The translations under genes were made by a program, and so were the position numbers. A DNA stretch of 64,000 nucleotides from Calidifontibacillus erzurumensis (GTDB lineage Bacteria > Bacillota > Bacilli > Bacillales > Bacillaceae_J): assembly GCF_013303125.1 (NCBI RefSeq), contig NZ_JABTTE010000003.1, forward strand, positions 1 to 64,000, in the 5' to 3' direction. Below the pieces are notes generated by a model. That model saw only the letters and a list, made by a program, of their open reading frames with translations, ran no database searches and was not told the origin of the DNA. Below, piece by piece: positions 1 through 11,849 of the stretch (position 1 is the stretch's first letter; every line of letters starts with the position of its first letter).

Positions 1-2
1 CT

Positions 3-125
3 ATGGAAAAAGAATATTATTCAGGCTATAGTCTACTTGGCGTAGGGAAATCAAGTCATTTTCTTAATAGTATGGAAGTATTTTTAGTTTTGAATAATCA
101 AATTAAAATTTGGAAACTGCTTTAA
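3..125 (+). CDS. possible 3' end of an unidentified reading frame at the window edge
   Basis: A frame is open from the window edge and ends in TAA at 123-125; its first Met codon is at 3. The 40 residues after that Met have no family motif that I recognise, and no ribosome binding site can be judged because the upstream DNA is missing. It may be the C-terminus of a gene that starts outside the window, or chance. Confidence 0.25.
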   Translation: MEKEYYSGYSLLGVGKSSHFLNSMEVFLVLNNQIKIWKLL

Positions 126-200
126 TAATAATGAATATTGCCAAGTATGAAAAATTATGACAGTATAGAATGGATAATAGAAATGGAGGAATTAAGAATA

Positions 201-542
201 ATGGAAAAATTGCCAAACTGTCCTAAATGTAATTCAGAATATACTTATGAGGATGGGGCACTTTTTATTTGCCCAGAGTGTGCCCATGAATGGGCGATTG
301 AAGGGGATTCCGAAAATAATGAAGACCAAAAAGTGATTAAAGATGCTAACGGTAATGTTTTACAAGATGGTGATACAGTTACAGTAATCAAAGACCTTAA
401 AGTAAAAGGAACTTCTTTAGTTATCAAAATGGGCACTAAGGTAAAAAATATTCGCTTAGTCGAAGGTGACCATGATATTGATTGCAAAATTGAAGGCATC
501 GGAGCAATGAAATTAAAATCAGAATTTGTTAAAAAAATATAA
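201..542 (+). CDS. yjdM: YjdM/PhnA-type zinc-ribbon protein
   Basis: A 113-residue cytoplasmic protein of the PhnA/YjdM family. An N-terminal zinc ribbon is visible as two CxxC pairs (Cys7/Cys10 and Cys24/Cys27, the second pair in CPEC), followed by the family's C-terminal domain with [13 protein letters not shown] and the conserved [19 protein letters not shown] stretch. The start at 201 is chosen because GGAGGA lies at 185-190 with ten bases of spacing; an upstream in-frame ATG at 138 would add 21 residues and lacks such a site. The old name (phosphonoacetate hydrolase) is not supported for this family; the precise role is unknown. It is a single gene convergent with the cstA operon. Confidence 0.9.
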   Translation: MEKLPNCPKCNSEYTYEDGALFICPECAHEWAIEGDSENNEDQKVIKDANGNVLQDGDTVTVIKDLKVKGTSLVIKMGTKVKNIRLVEGDHDIDCKIEGIGAMKLKSEFVKKI

Positions 543-601
543 AATGGAAGTCGGTCTGTATTAAAATTTAACTCTTTTTTGTTCCCTACTTCTTTTAGAA
601 C

Positions 602-643
602 GAAAAAATGGTAGCACAAACCTTGGCCTAAGTTTGTGCTACC
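602..643 (-). terminator. intrinsic terminator of the cstA operon
   Basis: A perfect 12-bp inverted repeat (GGTAGCACAAAC at 610-621 and its complement at 632-643) with a 10-nt loop. Read on the minus strand it is followed by CATTTTTTCG, so it ends the leftward cstA transcript. It lies between convergent genes and may also slow plus-strand transcription. Confidence 0.85.
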
Positions 644-660
644 AATGTTTGGATGCTTTT

Positions 661-846
661 TTAGCAGCAACGATTTATTTTTCCACTTTCATAACGTTCT
701 TTTAAAGCATGGAGATAAAATTCTTTTTCGGACATGACAGGTTCATTAGGATGTTTGCGTCGATGATGGTCCAAGTACCTTTCGTAATTTGGCAAACCGA
801 AAATAGTTTTTATATTGCTTCGTAATTGTTTTAGCCATTTTTCCAT
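661..846 (-). CDS. YbdD/YjiX family small protein, CstA partner
   Basis: A 61-residue protein of the YbdD/YjiX (DUF466) family. The core GLPNYERYLDHHRRKHP, followed by a P-M-S-x-x-E-F motif and the C-terminal RCC, match the family; E. coli YbdD also ends in RCC. Members sit directly after cstA and are thought to assist the transporter. The start at 846 is preferred: AAAGGATAAGGTG overlaps the cstA stop codon and ends seven bases upstream. A longer reading from 906 would overlap the end of cstA. The gap to cstA is ten bases, so the two are cotranscribed. Confidence 0.9.
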   Translation of the reverse strand: MEKWLKQLRSNIKTIFGLPNYERYLDHHRRKHPNEPVMSEKEFYLHALKERYESGKINRCC

Positions 847-856
847 TTTAAACACC

Positions 857-2929
857 TTATCCTTTGTTGATTGGCGCAAACTTTGATTGAATATATGGGG
901 TTTCATGCAAAGCCATCTTTTTCTTTCTCACAATAATGTTATACCAAATCCTAAATGATTCGATAGCAATTAAAATTACGATTGCAGCAAATATAAAAGT
1001 TAATACAGCATCGAGCCAATCATTAAAAACAATTTGTTTCATAACTTCCATACTAGTGGCAGGAGCTAAAATTTCCCCTTTTTCAATTCCAGCTTGGAAT
1101 ACTTTTGCATGCGCAATAAATCCAATCGATGGAACACTTGAGAACAACTTCATGAAAGCTGCAGTTAAAGTCGTAAATGTTAAAAATAGAAAAGGAACGA
1201 ACGTAACCCAAGCATAGCGGGCTCTGCCCATTTTTATTATTACAGTTGTGCCGACAGCAAGGGCGATTGCAGCTAACATTTGGTTTGAAATACCAAATAA
1301 CGCCCATAAGGAGTTAATTCCACCAAATGGATCGATTGCACCTTGATAGGTGATGTAAGCCCACGCTAATGTAATGAGTGCAGATGCAACAACGTTAGCG
1401 GAAAAATTCTCTGTTTTTCCAAAAGGTTTGTAAAAATTACCTAAAAGATCTTGCAACATAAACCGTCCAATTCTTGTACCTGCATCGATTGTGGTTAATA
1501 TAAATACAGCCTCAAACAATATTGCAAAATGATACCAAAATGCTTTTGCGCCGCTTAAGAAATTGCTAAAAATTTCTGCCATACCAACAGCAAGTGTAGG
1601 TGCTCCACCTGTCCTTGACATGACGGTTTCTTCCCCGATGCTTTTAGCTGCATTTGTAATATCTTCCTCAGTTACTTGGAATCCCCAAGAGGAGATCGTT
1701 GCAGCTGCAGTTTCTGGATCCGTTCCAATAACAGCAGCTGGTGAATTCATTGTAAAATAAATGCCTGGCTGTAGGGAGGCTGCTGCAATTAATGCCATAA
1801 TAGCCACAGCAGATTCCATCAACATCGCACCATAACCGATTGAACGGGCATGTGATTCTTTTTCAATCATTTTTGGAGTAGTCCCAGATGCAACGAGGGA
1901 ATGGAAACCTGATACCGCGCCACATGCAATTGTAATAAATAAAAATGGGTAGAGTGTTCCAGAAAAGACAGGTCCACTTCCGTCTAAAAATTTCGTAAAT
2001 TTTGGAATTTGAAGGTCAGGTAAGACAATTAAAATACCGATAGCTAATAAGAATATTACACCAATTTTTAAAAATGAACTTAAATAATCACGTGGTGCTA
2101 ATAATAACCAAACTGGCAGAATAGAAGCAATAAACCCATATATCCCAATCATAATGGCAATTTTATCTCCTGAATACGTAAACCATTTTGCTAATTCTGG
2201 ATCTGCTGCCACATATTGTCCATACCAAAGGGCAACCATTAATAATACAAAACCGATTAATGATCCTTCGAGAACACGGCCAGGTCGAATAAACCGCATA
2301 TAAATACCCATGAATAGAGCGATTGGAATTGTTGCTGCAATTGTAAATAATCCCCAAGGTGAATTTGCAAGCGCCTTCACGACAACAAGCGCCAAGACCG
2401 CAATTAAAATGATCATTATTCCAAGTATTCCAATTGATACTACGATTCCTCCAAAAGGCCCAATCTCTTCTTTTGCAATTTGACCAAGAGATTTTCCATT
2501 GCGGCGCATTGAACAAATTAAAATTACTAAATCTTGTACAGCACCTGCTAAAACGACACCAATTACAATCCATAAAGTTCCTGGAAGATAACCCATCTGT
2601 GCAGCTAACACCGGTCCGACAAGAGGACCTGCACCAGCGATTGCCGCAAAATGATGTCCAAATAATACCCAACGGTTTGTAGGCACATAATCTTTTCCAT
2701 CATCATTTACTTCTGCTGGAGTTGCTCGGTTGTCATTTAATTTAAAAATCTTATAAGCTATAAATTTACTATAAAAACGATAGGCGATCATATAGGAACA
2801 AACCGCAGCAATTAACAACCAAGCAGCGGAAATCGGTTCTCCATTTGCGAGCGCCAAAAATGCGAATGAAGCAGCACCTAAGATGGAAATAGCAGTCCAA
2901 ATAACAATTGATAAAAGTTTCTTACTCAT
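857..2929 (-). CDS. cstA: carbon starvation protein CstA, peptide/pyruvate transporter
   Basis: A 690-residue polytopic membrane protein of the CstA family (E. coli CstA is 701 residues). In E. coli CstA-type proteins mediate peptide or pyruvate uptake during carbon limitation. The N-terminal hydrophobic helix is followed by the conserved block NRWVLFGHHFAAIAGAGPLVGP, a long run of transmembrane helices, the motif SGFHSLVASGTTPKMI, and a C-terminal CstA domain with DAGTRIGRFMLQDLLG. The ATG at 2929 follows AAAGGAG with about eight bases of spacing; an in-frame codon at 2953 lies upstream of that site and is less likely. It heads a two-gene operon with the YbdD-like gene. Confidence 0.95.
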   Translation of the reverse strand: MSKKLLSIVIWTAISILGAASFAFLALANGEPISAAWLLIAAVCSYMIAYRFYSKFIAYKIFKLNDNRATPAEVNDDGKDYVPTNRWVLFGHHFAAIAGAGPLVGPVLAAQMGYLPGTLWIVIGVVLAGAVQDLVILICSMRRNGKSLGQIAKEEIGPFGGIVVSIGILGIMIILIAVLALVVVKALANSPWGLFTIAATIPIALFMGIYMRFIRPGRVLEGSLIGFVLLMVALWYGQYVAADPELAKWFTYSGDKIAIMIGIYGFIASILPVWLLLAPRDYLSSFLKIGVIFLLAIGILIVLPDLQIPKFTKFLDGSGPVFSGTLYPFLFITIACGAVSGFHSLVASGTTPKMIEKESHARSIGYGAMLMESAVAIMALIAAASLQPGIYFTMNSPAAVIGTDPETAAATISSWGFQVTEEDITNAAKSIGEETVMSRTGGAPTLAVGMAEIFSNFLSGAKAFWYHFAILFEAVFILTTIDAGTRIGRFMLQDLLGNFYKPFGKTENFSANVVASALITLAWAYITYQGAIDPFGGINSLWALFGISNQMLAAIALAVGTTVIIKMGRARYAWVTFVPFLFLTFTTLTAAFMKLFSSVPSIGFIAHAKVFQAGIEKGEILAPATSMEVMKQIVFNDWLDAVLTFIFAAIVILIAIESFRIWYNIIVRKKKMALHETPYIQSKFAPINKG

Positions 2930-5238
<2,309 letters not shown>

Positions 5239-5241
5239 TAG

Positions 5242-7680
5242 TTGTCATCATTGTTTGATAAAATTATGGAATTGCCATTGGAAGACGTGATCGGCGACCG
5301 CTTCGGCCGCTATAGTAAATATATTATTCAAGATCGAGCCCTTCCAGATGCAAGGGATGGGTTAAAACCTGTGCAAAGGCGAATTTTGTATGCAATGTAC
5401 CAAGAAGGAAATACACATGACAAACCTTTTCGTAAATCCGCTAAAACGGTCGGGAATGTCATTGGCAACTACCATCCACATGGTGATTCTTCGGTTTATG
5501 AAGCAATGGTTCGAATGAGCCAGGATTGGAAGTTGCGCAATGTTTTAATTGAAATGCATGGGAATAACGGAAGCATTGATGGGGACCCGCCTGCGGCGAT
5601 GCGTTATACTGAAGCCCGCTTGTCTGCTCTAAGTGCTGAATTATTGCGGGATATTGACAAGAAAACGGTTGACTTTACGCCAAACTTTGATGATACGATT
5701 TTGGAACCAACCGTGCTTCCAGCAAAGTACCCAAATTTATTGGTAAACGGTGCAACTGGAATTTCTGCGGGTTATGCGACTGAAATCCCGCCCCATCATC
5801 TTGGAGAAGTCATTGATGGGGTGATCTTGCGCATAGATAATCCTTCCTGTACAATTGATGATCTTATGAAGGTAATCAAAGGTCCGGATTTTCCAACCGG
5901 AGGTATCATTCAAGGAGTCGAAGGCATTCGTAAAGCATATGAGACCGGAAAAGGCCGCATTGTTTTGCGCGGTCGGGCCTTGATTGAAAATATTAAAGGC
6001 GGTAGGCAGCAAATTGTAATTGATGAAATTCCTTTTGAAGTTAATAAAGCAAATCTTGTAAAAAAAATTGATGAGTTCCGCATTGATCGAAAAATTGAAG
6101 GTATTTCTGAAGTTCGCGATGAAACCGACCGCACCGGTTTACGTATTGTAATTGAATTGAAAAAAGATGCCGATGCTGAAGGTATTTTAAACTATTTATA
6201 CAAAAATACTGATTTGCAAATTTCCTATAATTTTAACATGGTTGCAATTCATAACCGGACGCCTAAGCAAATGGGTTTGCCGCAACTCTTAGATGCTTAT
6301 ATCGAACACCAAAAAGAAGTTGTCACCCGTCGATCTAAATATGAACTGCAAAAAGCAAAAGAACGGCAGCATATCGTTGATGGATTAATTAAAGCGATTT
6401 CCATCCTTGATGAAATAATTGCAGTGATCCGTTCTTCAAAAGATAAACGGGATGCGAAGCAAAATTTAATGGATAAATTTGCTTTTACTGAGCCTCAAGC
6501 AGAAGCAATTGTAACATTGCAGCTTTATCGTTTGACAAATACGGATATAACGGCACTCGAAAAAGAAGCTAATGAACTTTCGAAAAAAATTCAAGAACTT
6601 ACAAGTATTTTGAACAGTGAGAAAAAGCTGTTTTCTGTGATCAAAAAAGAACTTTTGCAAGTTAAAAAAGCATTTGCGGATGAGCGCCGAACAAAAATTG
6701 AAGAAGAAATCGAAGAAATTGTCATAAATCTTGAGGTGATGGTTCCTTCCGAAGATGTGATCGTTACAGTTACGAAGGATGGATATATTAAAAGAACTTC
6801 GATCCGTTCATACACTGCATCTAATGGTAAAGAGTTGGCAATAAAAGAAAATGATTATTTGCTTGGACAATTTGAAATAAATACAACAGACAAGCTTTTA
6901 CTATTTACTGATAAAGGGAATTATTTATACATGCCTGTACATGAATTGCCAGATATTCGTTGGAAAGACTTAGGTCAGCATGTTGCCAATATAATTCCAA
7001 TCGATAAAGACGAAGAACTGATTCGGGCGATTCCTGTTCAGGACTTTACAGACGATCAATTTCTTTTGTTCTTTACGAAAAACGGCTTAGTTAAACGAAC
7101 ACAATTATCCTTATATCAAGCACAGCGATATTCAAAACCATTAATTGCCCTTAATCTTAAAGATGATGATGCGCTTGTTGATGTTTCTCTTACAAATGGT
7201 CAGAAAGATGTATTCATTGCTACCCATAATGGCTATGGACTGTGGTTTGCCGAAGATGAAATTAGCATTGTCGGCCAACGGGCTGCAGGGGTGAAAGGAA
7301 TCAATTTAAAAGATGGGGATTTTGTCGTCAGCGGTTTTGCATTTGACGCAGATGACAAACCAGATCTTTTTCTTATAACCCAACGTGGTGCTGCTAAAAA
7401 GATGAAGTTAAGTGAATTTGAAAAGACCAGTAGGGCAAATCGTGGCGTTGTCATGCTAAGAGAATTAAAAACGAATCCGCATAAAGCTATTGCATTAATG
7501 CCTGTCCAAGAAGATACAATTATTTATTTCAAAACAGAAAAAGGTTCTATTGAAAGTATTAACTCAAATAGTATGCCAGAAAGTGACCGATATAAAAATG
7601 GATCGTATGTTATTGATATAGATGAAAAAGGCCAAGTGAAAGAAGTTTGGATGGAAAGCAAAGAAAAAGACAAGACATAA
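5242..7680 (+). CDS. parC: DNA topoisomerase IV subunit A (ParC)
   Basis: The 812-residue DNA cleavage subunit of topoisomerase IV. The catalytic tyrosine is Tyr122 in [11 protein letters not shown]; the quinolone-determining region reads [10 protein letters not shown], with Ser83 and Glu87 corresponding to S80 and E84 of Staphylococcus GrlA, so the usual resistance positions are unaltered. A coiled-coil stretch follows near residues 430-490, and the C-terminal half carries the repeated beta-propeller blades typical of ParC/GyrA. It starts with TTG at 5242, preceded by GGGAGGAATAATAG overlapping the end of parE. It is translationally coupled to parE. Confidence 0.97.
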   Translation: MSSLFDKIMELPLEDVIGDRFGRYSKYIIQDRALPDARDGLKPVQRRILYAMYQEGNTHDKPFRKSAKTVGNVIGNYHPHGDSSVYEAMVRMSQDWKLRNVLIEMHGNNGSIDGDPPAAMRYTEARLSALSAELLRDIDKKTVDFTPNFDDTILEPTVLPAKYPNLLVNGATGISAGYATEIPPHHLGEVIDGVILRIDNPSCTIDDLMKVIKGPDFPTGGIIQGVEGIRKAYETGKGRIVLRGRALIENIKGGRQQIVIDEIPFEVNKANLVKKIDEFRIDRKIEGISEVRDETDRTGLRIVIELKKDADAEGILNYLYKNTDLQISYNFNMVAIHNRTPKQMGLPQLLDAYIEHQKEVVTRRSKYELQKAKERQHIVDGLIKAISILDEIIAVIRSSKDKRDAKQNLMDKFAFTEPQAEAIVTLQLYRLTNTDITALEKEANELSKKIQELTSILNSEKKLFSVIKKELLQVKKAFADERRTKIEEEIEEIVINLEVMVPSEDVIVTVTKDGYIKRTSIRSYTASNGKELAIKENDYLLGQFEINTTDKLLLFTDKGNYLYMPVHELPDIRWKDLGQHVANIIPIDKDEELIRAIPVQDFTDDQFLLFFTKNGLVKRTQLSLYQAQRYSKPLIALNLKDDDALVDVSLTNGQKDVFIATHNGYGLWFAEDEISIVGQRAAGVKGINLKDGDFVVSGFAFDADDKPDLFLITQRGAAKKMKLSEFEKTSRANRGVVMLRELKTNPHKAIALMPVQEDTIIYFKTEKGSIESINSNSMPESDRYKNGSYVIDIDEKGQVKEVWMESKEKDKT

Positions 7681-7700
7681 TTTAAATAAAAGGTTTAAAT

Positions 7701-7741
7701 AAGCTTCGTTTCTAGTCTTAATAAGACTATAGACGAAGCTT
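7701..7741 (+). terminator. hairpin downstream of parC
   Basis: AAGCTTCG at 7701-7708 pairs with CGAAGCTT at 7734-7741, and an inner TAGTCTT/AAGACTA stem continues the hairpin. The tract that follows (TTTATAG) is a weak U run, so termination is probable but not textbook. Confidence 0.65.
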
Positions 7742-7871
7742 TTATAGTGTATTAGAATTAAAATTACTGAAGCAGTCGACAAAATTTTATAAAAAATCTA
7801 TAAAAAATACACAGTTCTTGGTTGAATTTTCAGAATTGTCTTGTTAAACTTGAATCAAGGTGGTCATAAAC

Positions 7872-8492
7872 ATGTCACAACTAAAAGATAAAATCATTGC
7901 AACAGCAATTGAAATGTTTGAAACATATGGATACCATGGCGTCACAGTCAACCAAATTGTTGAAAAAAGTGGTACATCGAAAGGGGGATTTTATCACCAT
8001 TTTAAATCAAAAGATGAACTACTTTACATGATTCATGACTATTTCATTACCTATGTTTTGGAAAAAGCCGATGAGGCAATTCAAACTTATACGACACCTA
8101 CAGAGCGACTGCAAGCTATTATTCAATCTTGGGTTAAAGTATTTGATCTTTACAAACCGCACCTTTCTGTTTTTTACCAAGAAAGCAAATATTTGAAGCC
8201 TGAATATGATGAAATAATTCAAAAGAAAAGGGATGAATACAGGGACATTATTTTTAATATACTTGAAGAGGGGGTAAAAGCCGGTGAATTCCGCCCCAAC
8301 ATTTCCGTAAAAATTACAGGAATGGCCATTATTGGAATGGTCAACTGGATGTATAAATGGTATAAGAAGGACGGAGAAAAAACGATTGAAGAAATTGGCG
8401 AAATCTTCACAGATCTTATTCTTCACTCATTGTTAACGAAAGAAGCAAAAGAAAATCCAGCCTATATGTCATTTTTTATAGATGAATCATAG
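7872..8492 (+). CDS. TetR family regulator of the leucine degradation operon
   Basis: A 206-residue TetR-type repressor. The N-terminal helix-turn-helix reads TYGYHGVTVNQIVEKSGTSK followed by GGFYHHFKSKDELL, which is the classic TetR recognition helix region. The C-terminal ligand domain is helical and lacks a recognisable subfamily signature to me. The ATG at 7872 is preceded by AAGGTGG with eight bases of spacing; an in-frame GTG at 7860 overlaps that site. It lies just upstream of and in the same direction as the yng-type operon. The palindrome at 8561-8578 is its likely operator and an acyl-CoA of the pathway its likely inducer, both inferred from position. Confidence 0.88.
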   Translation: MSQLKDKIIATAIEMFETYGYHGVTVNQIVEKSGTSKGGFYHHFKSKDELLYMIHDYFITYVLEKADEAIQTYTTPTERLQAIIQSWVKVFDLYKPHLSVFYQESKYLKPEYDEIIQKKRDEYRDIIFNILEEGVKAGEFRPNISVKITGMAIIGMVNWMYKWYKKDGEKTIEEIGEIFTDLILHSLLTKEAKENPAYMSFFIDES

Positions 8493-8525
8493 AATAGTAA
8501 TGGATAAATATAATCACCGAAGTAA

Positions 8526-8539
8526 GTAAAGCGCTTACA
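8526..8539 (-). promoter_or_regulatory. candidate cre site (CcpA binding)
   Basis: Read on the minus strand the site is TGTAAGCGCTTTAC, which matches the first 12 of 14 positions of the catabolite-responsive element consensus TGWAARCGYTWNCW. It sits about 110 bases before the acyl-CoA dehydrogenase start codon. Carbon catabolite repression of this operon would fit its role in amino acid use. Confidence 0.6.
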
Positions 8540-8560
8540 TTAGGAGATTATGCCTAAAAC

Positions 8561-8578
8561 AGACCAACTAGTCGGTCT
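8561..8578 (+). promoter_or_regulatory. 18-bp palindromic operator, likely TetR target
   Basis: AGACCAACTAGTCGGTCT is an almost perfect palindrome, with only one pair of positions deviating. It lies between the TetR gene and the first structural gene, about 70 bases before its start codon. Size and symmetry fit a TetR dimer site with a GACCGACTAGTCGGTC-like core. Confidence 0.75.
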
Positions 8579-8650
8579 CTAAAGAATACTAAATATATAA
8601 CAATAACAAAAATACAATTTTATTTTTTGAAAATAAGGAGGCTTCTCTTA

Positions 8651-9793
8651 ATGAATTTTGAACTAACGAAAGAACAACAAATGATACGCGATATGGTTCG
8701 TGACTTTGCTGAAAAAGAAATTGCCCCAAATGCAGATCATGTTGACCGAACTGGAGAATTTCCAATCGAAACATTTAAGAAGATGGGAGAGTTAGGGATA
8801 TTAGGGATACCGTTTCCGGAAGAATATGGTGGATCTGGAGGGGATACGATTTCTTATGCCATTGCTGTTGAAGAGATTGGAAAAGCATGCGGAGGTACTG
8901 GATTAAGTTATGCTGCCGCAGTTTCTTTAGGTGCAAGCCCGATTTATTATTTCGGAACAGAAGAGCAAAAACAAAAATTTCTTGTTCCTTTAGCAAGTGG
9001 TGATGCATTAGGTGCTTTCGGTTTAACAGAACCAAATGCTGGGTCTGATGCTGGCGGTACTAGGACGAAGGCAGTTCTCGATGGGGATGAATTTGTGATT
9101 AACGGTGAAAAATGTTTTATTACTAATGCTGGATATGCAAGAACGATAACGGTTACAGCAGTTACAGGCAAGGATGATCGTGGAAAAAATATCATTTCTG
9201 CAATTATTGTACCAACAGAAACACCAGGATTAACAATTAATAACAATTATGATAAATTGGGGGTTCGCGGATCTAATACATCTGAAGTAATTTTAGAAAA
9301 TGTACGGGTACCAAAAGAAAATTTACTTGGAGATCCTAAAGCAGGCTTTAAGCAGTTTTTATATACATTAGACGGTGGACGAATTTCCATTGCAGCTTTA
9401 TCTGTAGGTATTGCACAAGCAGCTTTTGAAAAAGCTCTGAACTATGCTAAAGAAAGAACACAATTTGGTCAATCCATTTCTAAGTTTCAAGCCATTCAAT
9501 TTAAACTTGCAGATATGGCGATGGAAATTGAGCTTGCCCGCAATATGGTATACAAAGCCGCTTGGTTAAAAGACCAAGGTAAACCATTTACAAAAGAAGC
9601 TGCTTATGCAAAGTTATTCGCATCTGAAGCAGGTTTTCGTGCTTGTAATCAAGCAATCCAAATTCATGGCGGCTATGGTTACATGCGTGAATATGGAGTT
9701 GAACGTCATTTACGTGATATTAAGCTAATGGAAATTGGTGAAGGTACATCGGAAATTCAGCGGCTTGTCATTGCCCGTCAATTAGGTTGTTAA
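8651..9793 (+). CDS. yngJ: acyl-CoA dehydrogenase, probable isovaleryl-CoA dehydrogenase
   Basis: A 380-residue FAD-dependent acyl-CoA dehydrogenase, first gene of the leucine degradation operon; by context it converts isovaleryl-CoA to 3-methylcrotonyl-CoA. The family signatures GAFGLTEPNAGSDAGG and QIHGGYGYMREYGVERHLRD are present. The catalytic base position is Glu364 in EIGEGTSEIQR, as in short/medium-chain enzymes; mammalian isovaleryl-CoA dehydrogenase lacks Glu here and uses another residue, so the exact substrate is assigned from context and not from this motif. The ATG at 8651 follows AAGGAGG with nine bases of spacing; an earlier in-frame TTG at 8627 is upstream of that site. Confidence 0.92.
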   Translation: MNFELTKEQQMIRDMVRDFAEKEIAPNADHVDRTGEFPIETFKKMGELGILGIPFPEEYGGSGGDTISYAIAVEEIGKACGGTGLSYAAAVSLGASPIYYFGTEEQKQKFLVPLASGDALGAFGLTEPNAGSDAGGTRTKAVLDGDEFVINGEKCFITNAGYARTITVTAVTGKDDRGKNIISAIIVPTETPGLTINNNYDKLGVRGSNTSEVILENVRVPKENLLGDPKAGFKQFLYTLDGGRISIAALSVGIAQAAFEKALNYAKERTQFGQSISKFQAIQFKLADMAMEIELARNMVYKAAWLKDQGKPFTKEAAYAKLFASEAGFRACNQAIQIHGGYGYMREYGVERHLRDIKLMEIGEGTSEIQRLVIARQLGC

Positions 9794-9837
9794 TTTATTT
9801 AAAAATTTCCAATTTTCTTTTAAAAAGGAGGATCTCT

Positions 9838-11805
9838 ATGGATGTAAGTGGAATTTTAAAAGTAATTGCTGAAAGCAAACTTGTATACCCAAGTGTTGAA
9901 AAACAAAAGAAAACAACCATTGGTTCTAGTACTGCATTCCAAGAACTTTTACAAAAGTCCCAACAAGATCCGGCTGCATTTTGGGATCAAGTCGCTAAAG
10001 AACTTGTTTGGTATGAACCATGGGAAAAAACAATGAGTGGTGGACTTCCGAATTTCAAGTTTTTTGAAGGTGGCATTAGTAATCCTTCTATTAATCTACT
10101 AGATCGTCATATTGAAAAAGGTGCTGGAAATCGAACAGCCTTGATCTGGGAAGGAGAAAATGGCGATACAAAATTTTATACGTACAACATGCTTTTAGCT
10201 GAAGTAAACCGTTTTGCAAATGTTCTTCGTTCCTTTGGTGTCAAAAAAGGTGACTGCGTAGCAATTTTTCTCCCAAATCTAGCTGAAGCAATTATTTCGG
10301 TACTTGCTTGCTTCCGAATTGGGGCCATTTATAATACTATTTTCTCCGGCTATTCTGAAAAATCTTTAAAAGATCGGTTAGTAAGCTTTGAACCTAAAAT
10401 CATGATTACTACTGATGCAACAACAAGGCGCGGTAACATTATTCGATTAAAAGAAAAGGTAGATAAAGTTATCCCGGATATTCCATCAATTGAAGCAGTC
10501 ATCGTTGTCAATCGGTTAAACACTGAAGTAGAAATGAAAGAAGGCCGAGATTATTGGTGGCATGAGCTCGTTCAGAAAGAATCAATTGTCTGCGAGCCAG
10601 AACGGTTAGAAGCAAATGAATATGGAATTGTATTCTATACAAGTGGAACAACGGGAAAACCAAAAGGCGTTGTTCATTCAGGTATGGCTTTTGTAGTTCA
10701 AAACTACATATATGCTAAATATCATATGGATCATCATGAAGATGATGTTTTCTGGTGCACAGCAGATATCGGTTGGCTCACAATGCATATTTGGGGAATA
10801 ACAGGATCATTGGCCAATGGAGTAACAACGGTCATCTTTGAAGGCGCCATCGATCACCCAACAAAAGATCGTTTTTATCAGATCATTGAAAAATATCGTG
10901 TAAATAAATTGTTTACAGCTCCAACTGCATTAAGAATGTTGAAGAGCATGGGTGAAGAAGTATTAGAAAAATATGATTTATCGTGCCTCGATGTCATTTC
11001 TCTTGTAGGTGAACCTTTTGATCCTGAAACATGGCATTGGACATATGAAGTGCTTGGTAAAAAGAACATTTGTGTAAACAACACATGGGGACAAACGGAG
11101 ACAGCAGGATGTCCAATCGCAGGTGCTGCTTGGCTAACACCTATGAAGCCAGGATCTGCAGGAATTCAATTTTTAGGTGCTGATATTGCTGTTGTTGATG
11201 AAGAAGGCAATCCAGTTCCGCCTAATACTTTAGGCAACTTGGTCATAAAGAAGCCTTTCCCGATGCTTTGCCGGACACTTTGGAAAGAACCTGAGCGATA
11301 TTATGCTTCTTATTTTAGCCAAGTTGAAGGCTGCTATTTTGCAAGCGACCTTGCGCTTATAGATGAAGATGGATATGTTTGGGTAGTCGGACGCTCAGAT
11401 GATGCATTCAATGTAGCTGGACACCGCTTAAGCACGATGGAAATCGAAAGCGCTGTATTGGAATGTGAAGGGGTTGCAGAAGCGGCTGTTATTGGCGTTC
11501 CAGATGAGATTAAAGGAGAAGTTCCATTAGTATTTGCGCGGTTAAATGATATTTCATTAGGAACAGATGAATTGAGAGAAAAAATCAATGAGCGCATTGT
11601 TCAGCAAATTGGTAAAATCGCACTTCCTAAAACGATAATTTTCACCGATACACTTCCTAAAACAGTGAGTGGAAAAATTATGCGTCGTTTGTTGAAGGAA
11701 ATTATCGTGGCGGGAACCGTTTCTGGTGATATTACTGGTTTGGAAGATCCAGCCACAGTTGCGCAAATTAAAGAACTAACGGCAAAAGGAGTAGGCTTGA
11801 AATAA
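9838..11805 (+). CDS. yngI: acyl-CoA synthetase (AMP-forming), Acs-like
   Basis: A 655-residue ATP-dependent acid:CoA ligase of the acetyl-CoA synthetase superfamily. The AMP-binding P-loop YTSGTTGKPKG is at residues 267-277 and the C-terminal catalytic lysine is Lys613 in PKTVSGKIMRR. The acyl-pocket motif reads TWGQTE where true acetyl-CoA synthetases have TWWQTE; the Trp-to-Gly change is known to open the pocket to acids longer than acetate. Substrate is therefore probably a branched or longer acid, or acetoacetate from HMG-CoA cleavage; this is inference. It occupies the position of B. subtilis yngI but is about 100 residues longer than that protein. AAGGAGGA at 9825-9832 fixes the start at 9838. 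Confidence 0.85.
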   Translation: MDVSGILKVIAESKLVYPSVEKQKKTTIGSSTAFQELLQKSQQDPAAFWDQVAKELVWYEPWEKTMSGGLPNFKFFEGGISNPSINLLDRHIEKGAGNRTALIWEGENGDTKFYTYNMLLAEVNRFANVLRSFGVKKGDCVAIFLPNLAEAIISVLACFRIGAIYNTIFSGYSEKSLKDRLVSFEPKIMITTDATTRRGNIIRLKEKVDKVIPDIPSIEAVIVVNRLNTEVEMKEGRDYWWHELVQKESIVCEPERLEANEYGIVFYTSGTTGKPKGVVHSGMAFVVQNYIYAKYHMDHHEDDVFWCTADIGWLTMHIWGITGSLANGVTTVIFEGAIDHPTKDRFYQIIEKYRVNKLFTAPTALRMLKSMGEEVLEKYDLSCLDVISLVGEPFDPETWHWTYEVLGKKNICVNNTWGQTETAGCPIAGAAWLTPMKPGSAGIQFLGADIAVVDEEGNPVPPNTLGNLVIKKPFPMLCRTLWKEPERYYASYFSQVEGCYFASDLALIDEDGYVWVVGRSDDAFNVAGHRLSTMEIESAVLECEGVAEAAVIGVPDEIKGEVPLVFARLNDISLGTDELREKINERIVQQIGKIALPKTIIFTDTLPKTVSGKIMRRLLKEIIVAGTVSGDITGLEDPATVAQIKELTAKGVGLK

Positions 11806-11849
11806 TTGTTTTTAAAGATTGACAAGATGAGTATTAGGGGGGAGAACTT

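Noticed and set aside
2163..2672. 169-residue open frame on the minus strand inside cstA
   Set aside because: It is a shadow of cstA in another frame; Cys/Trp/Arg-rich and without a family.
7822..7850. TTGAAT-N17-TAAACT as the promoter of the TetR gene
   Set aside because: Transcription would start on top of the ribosome binding site, so the pair is unlikely to be used.
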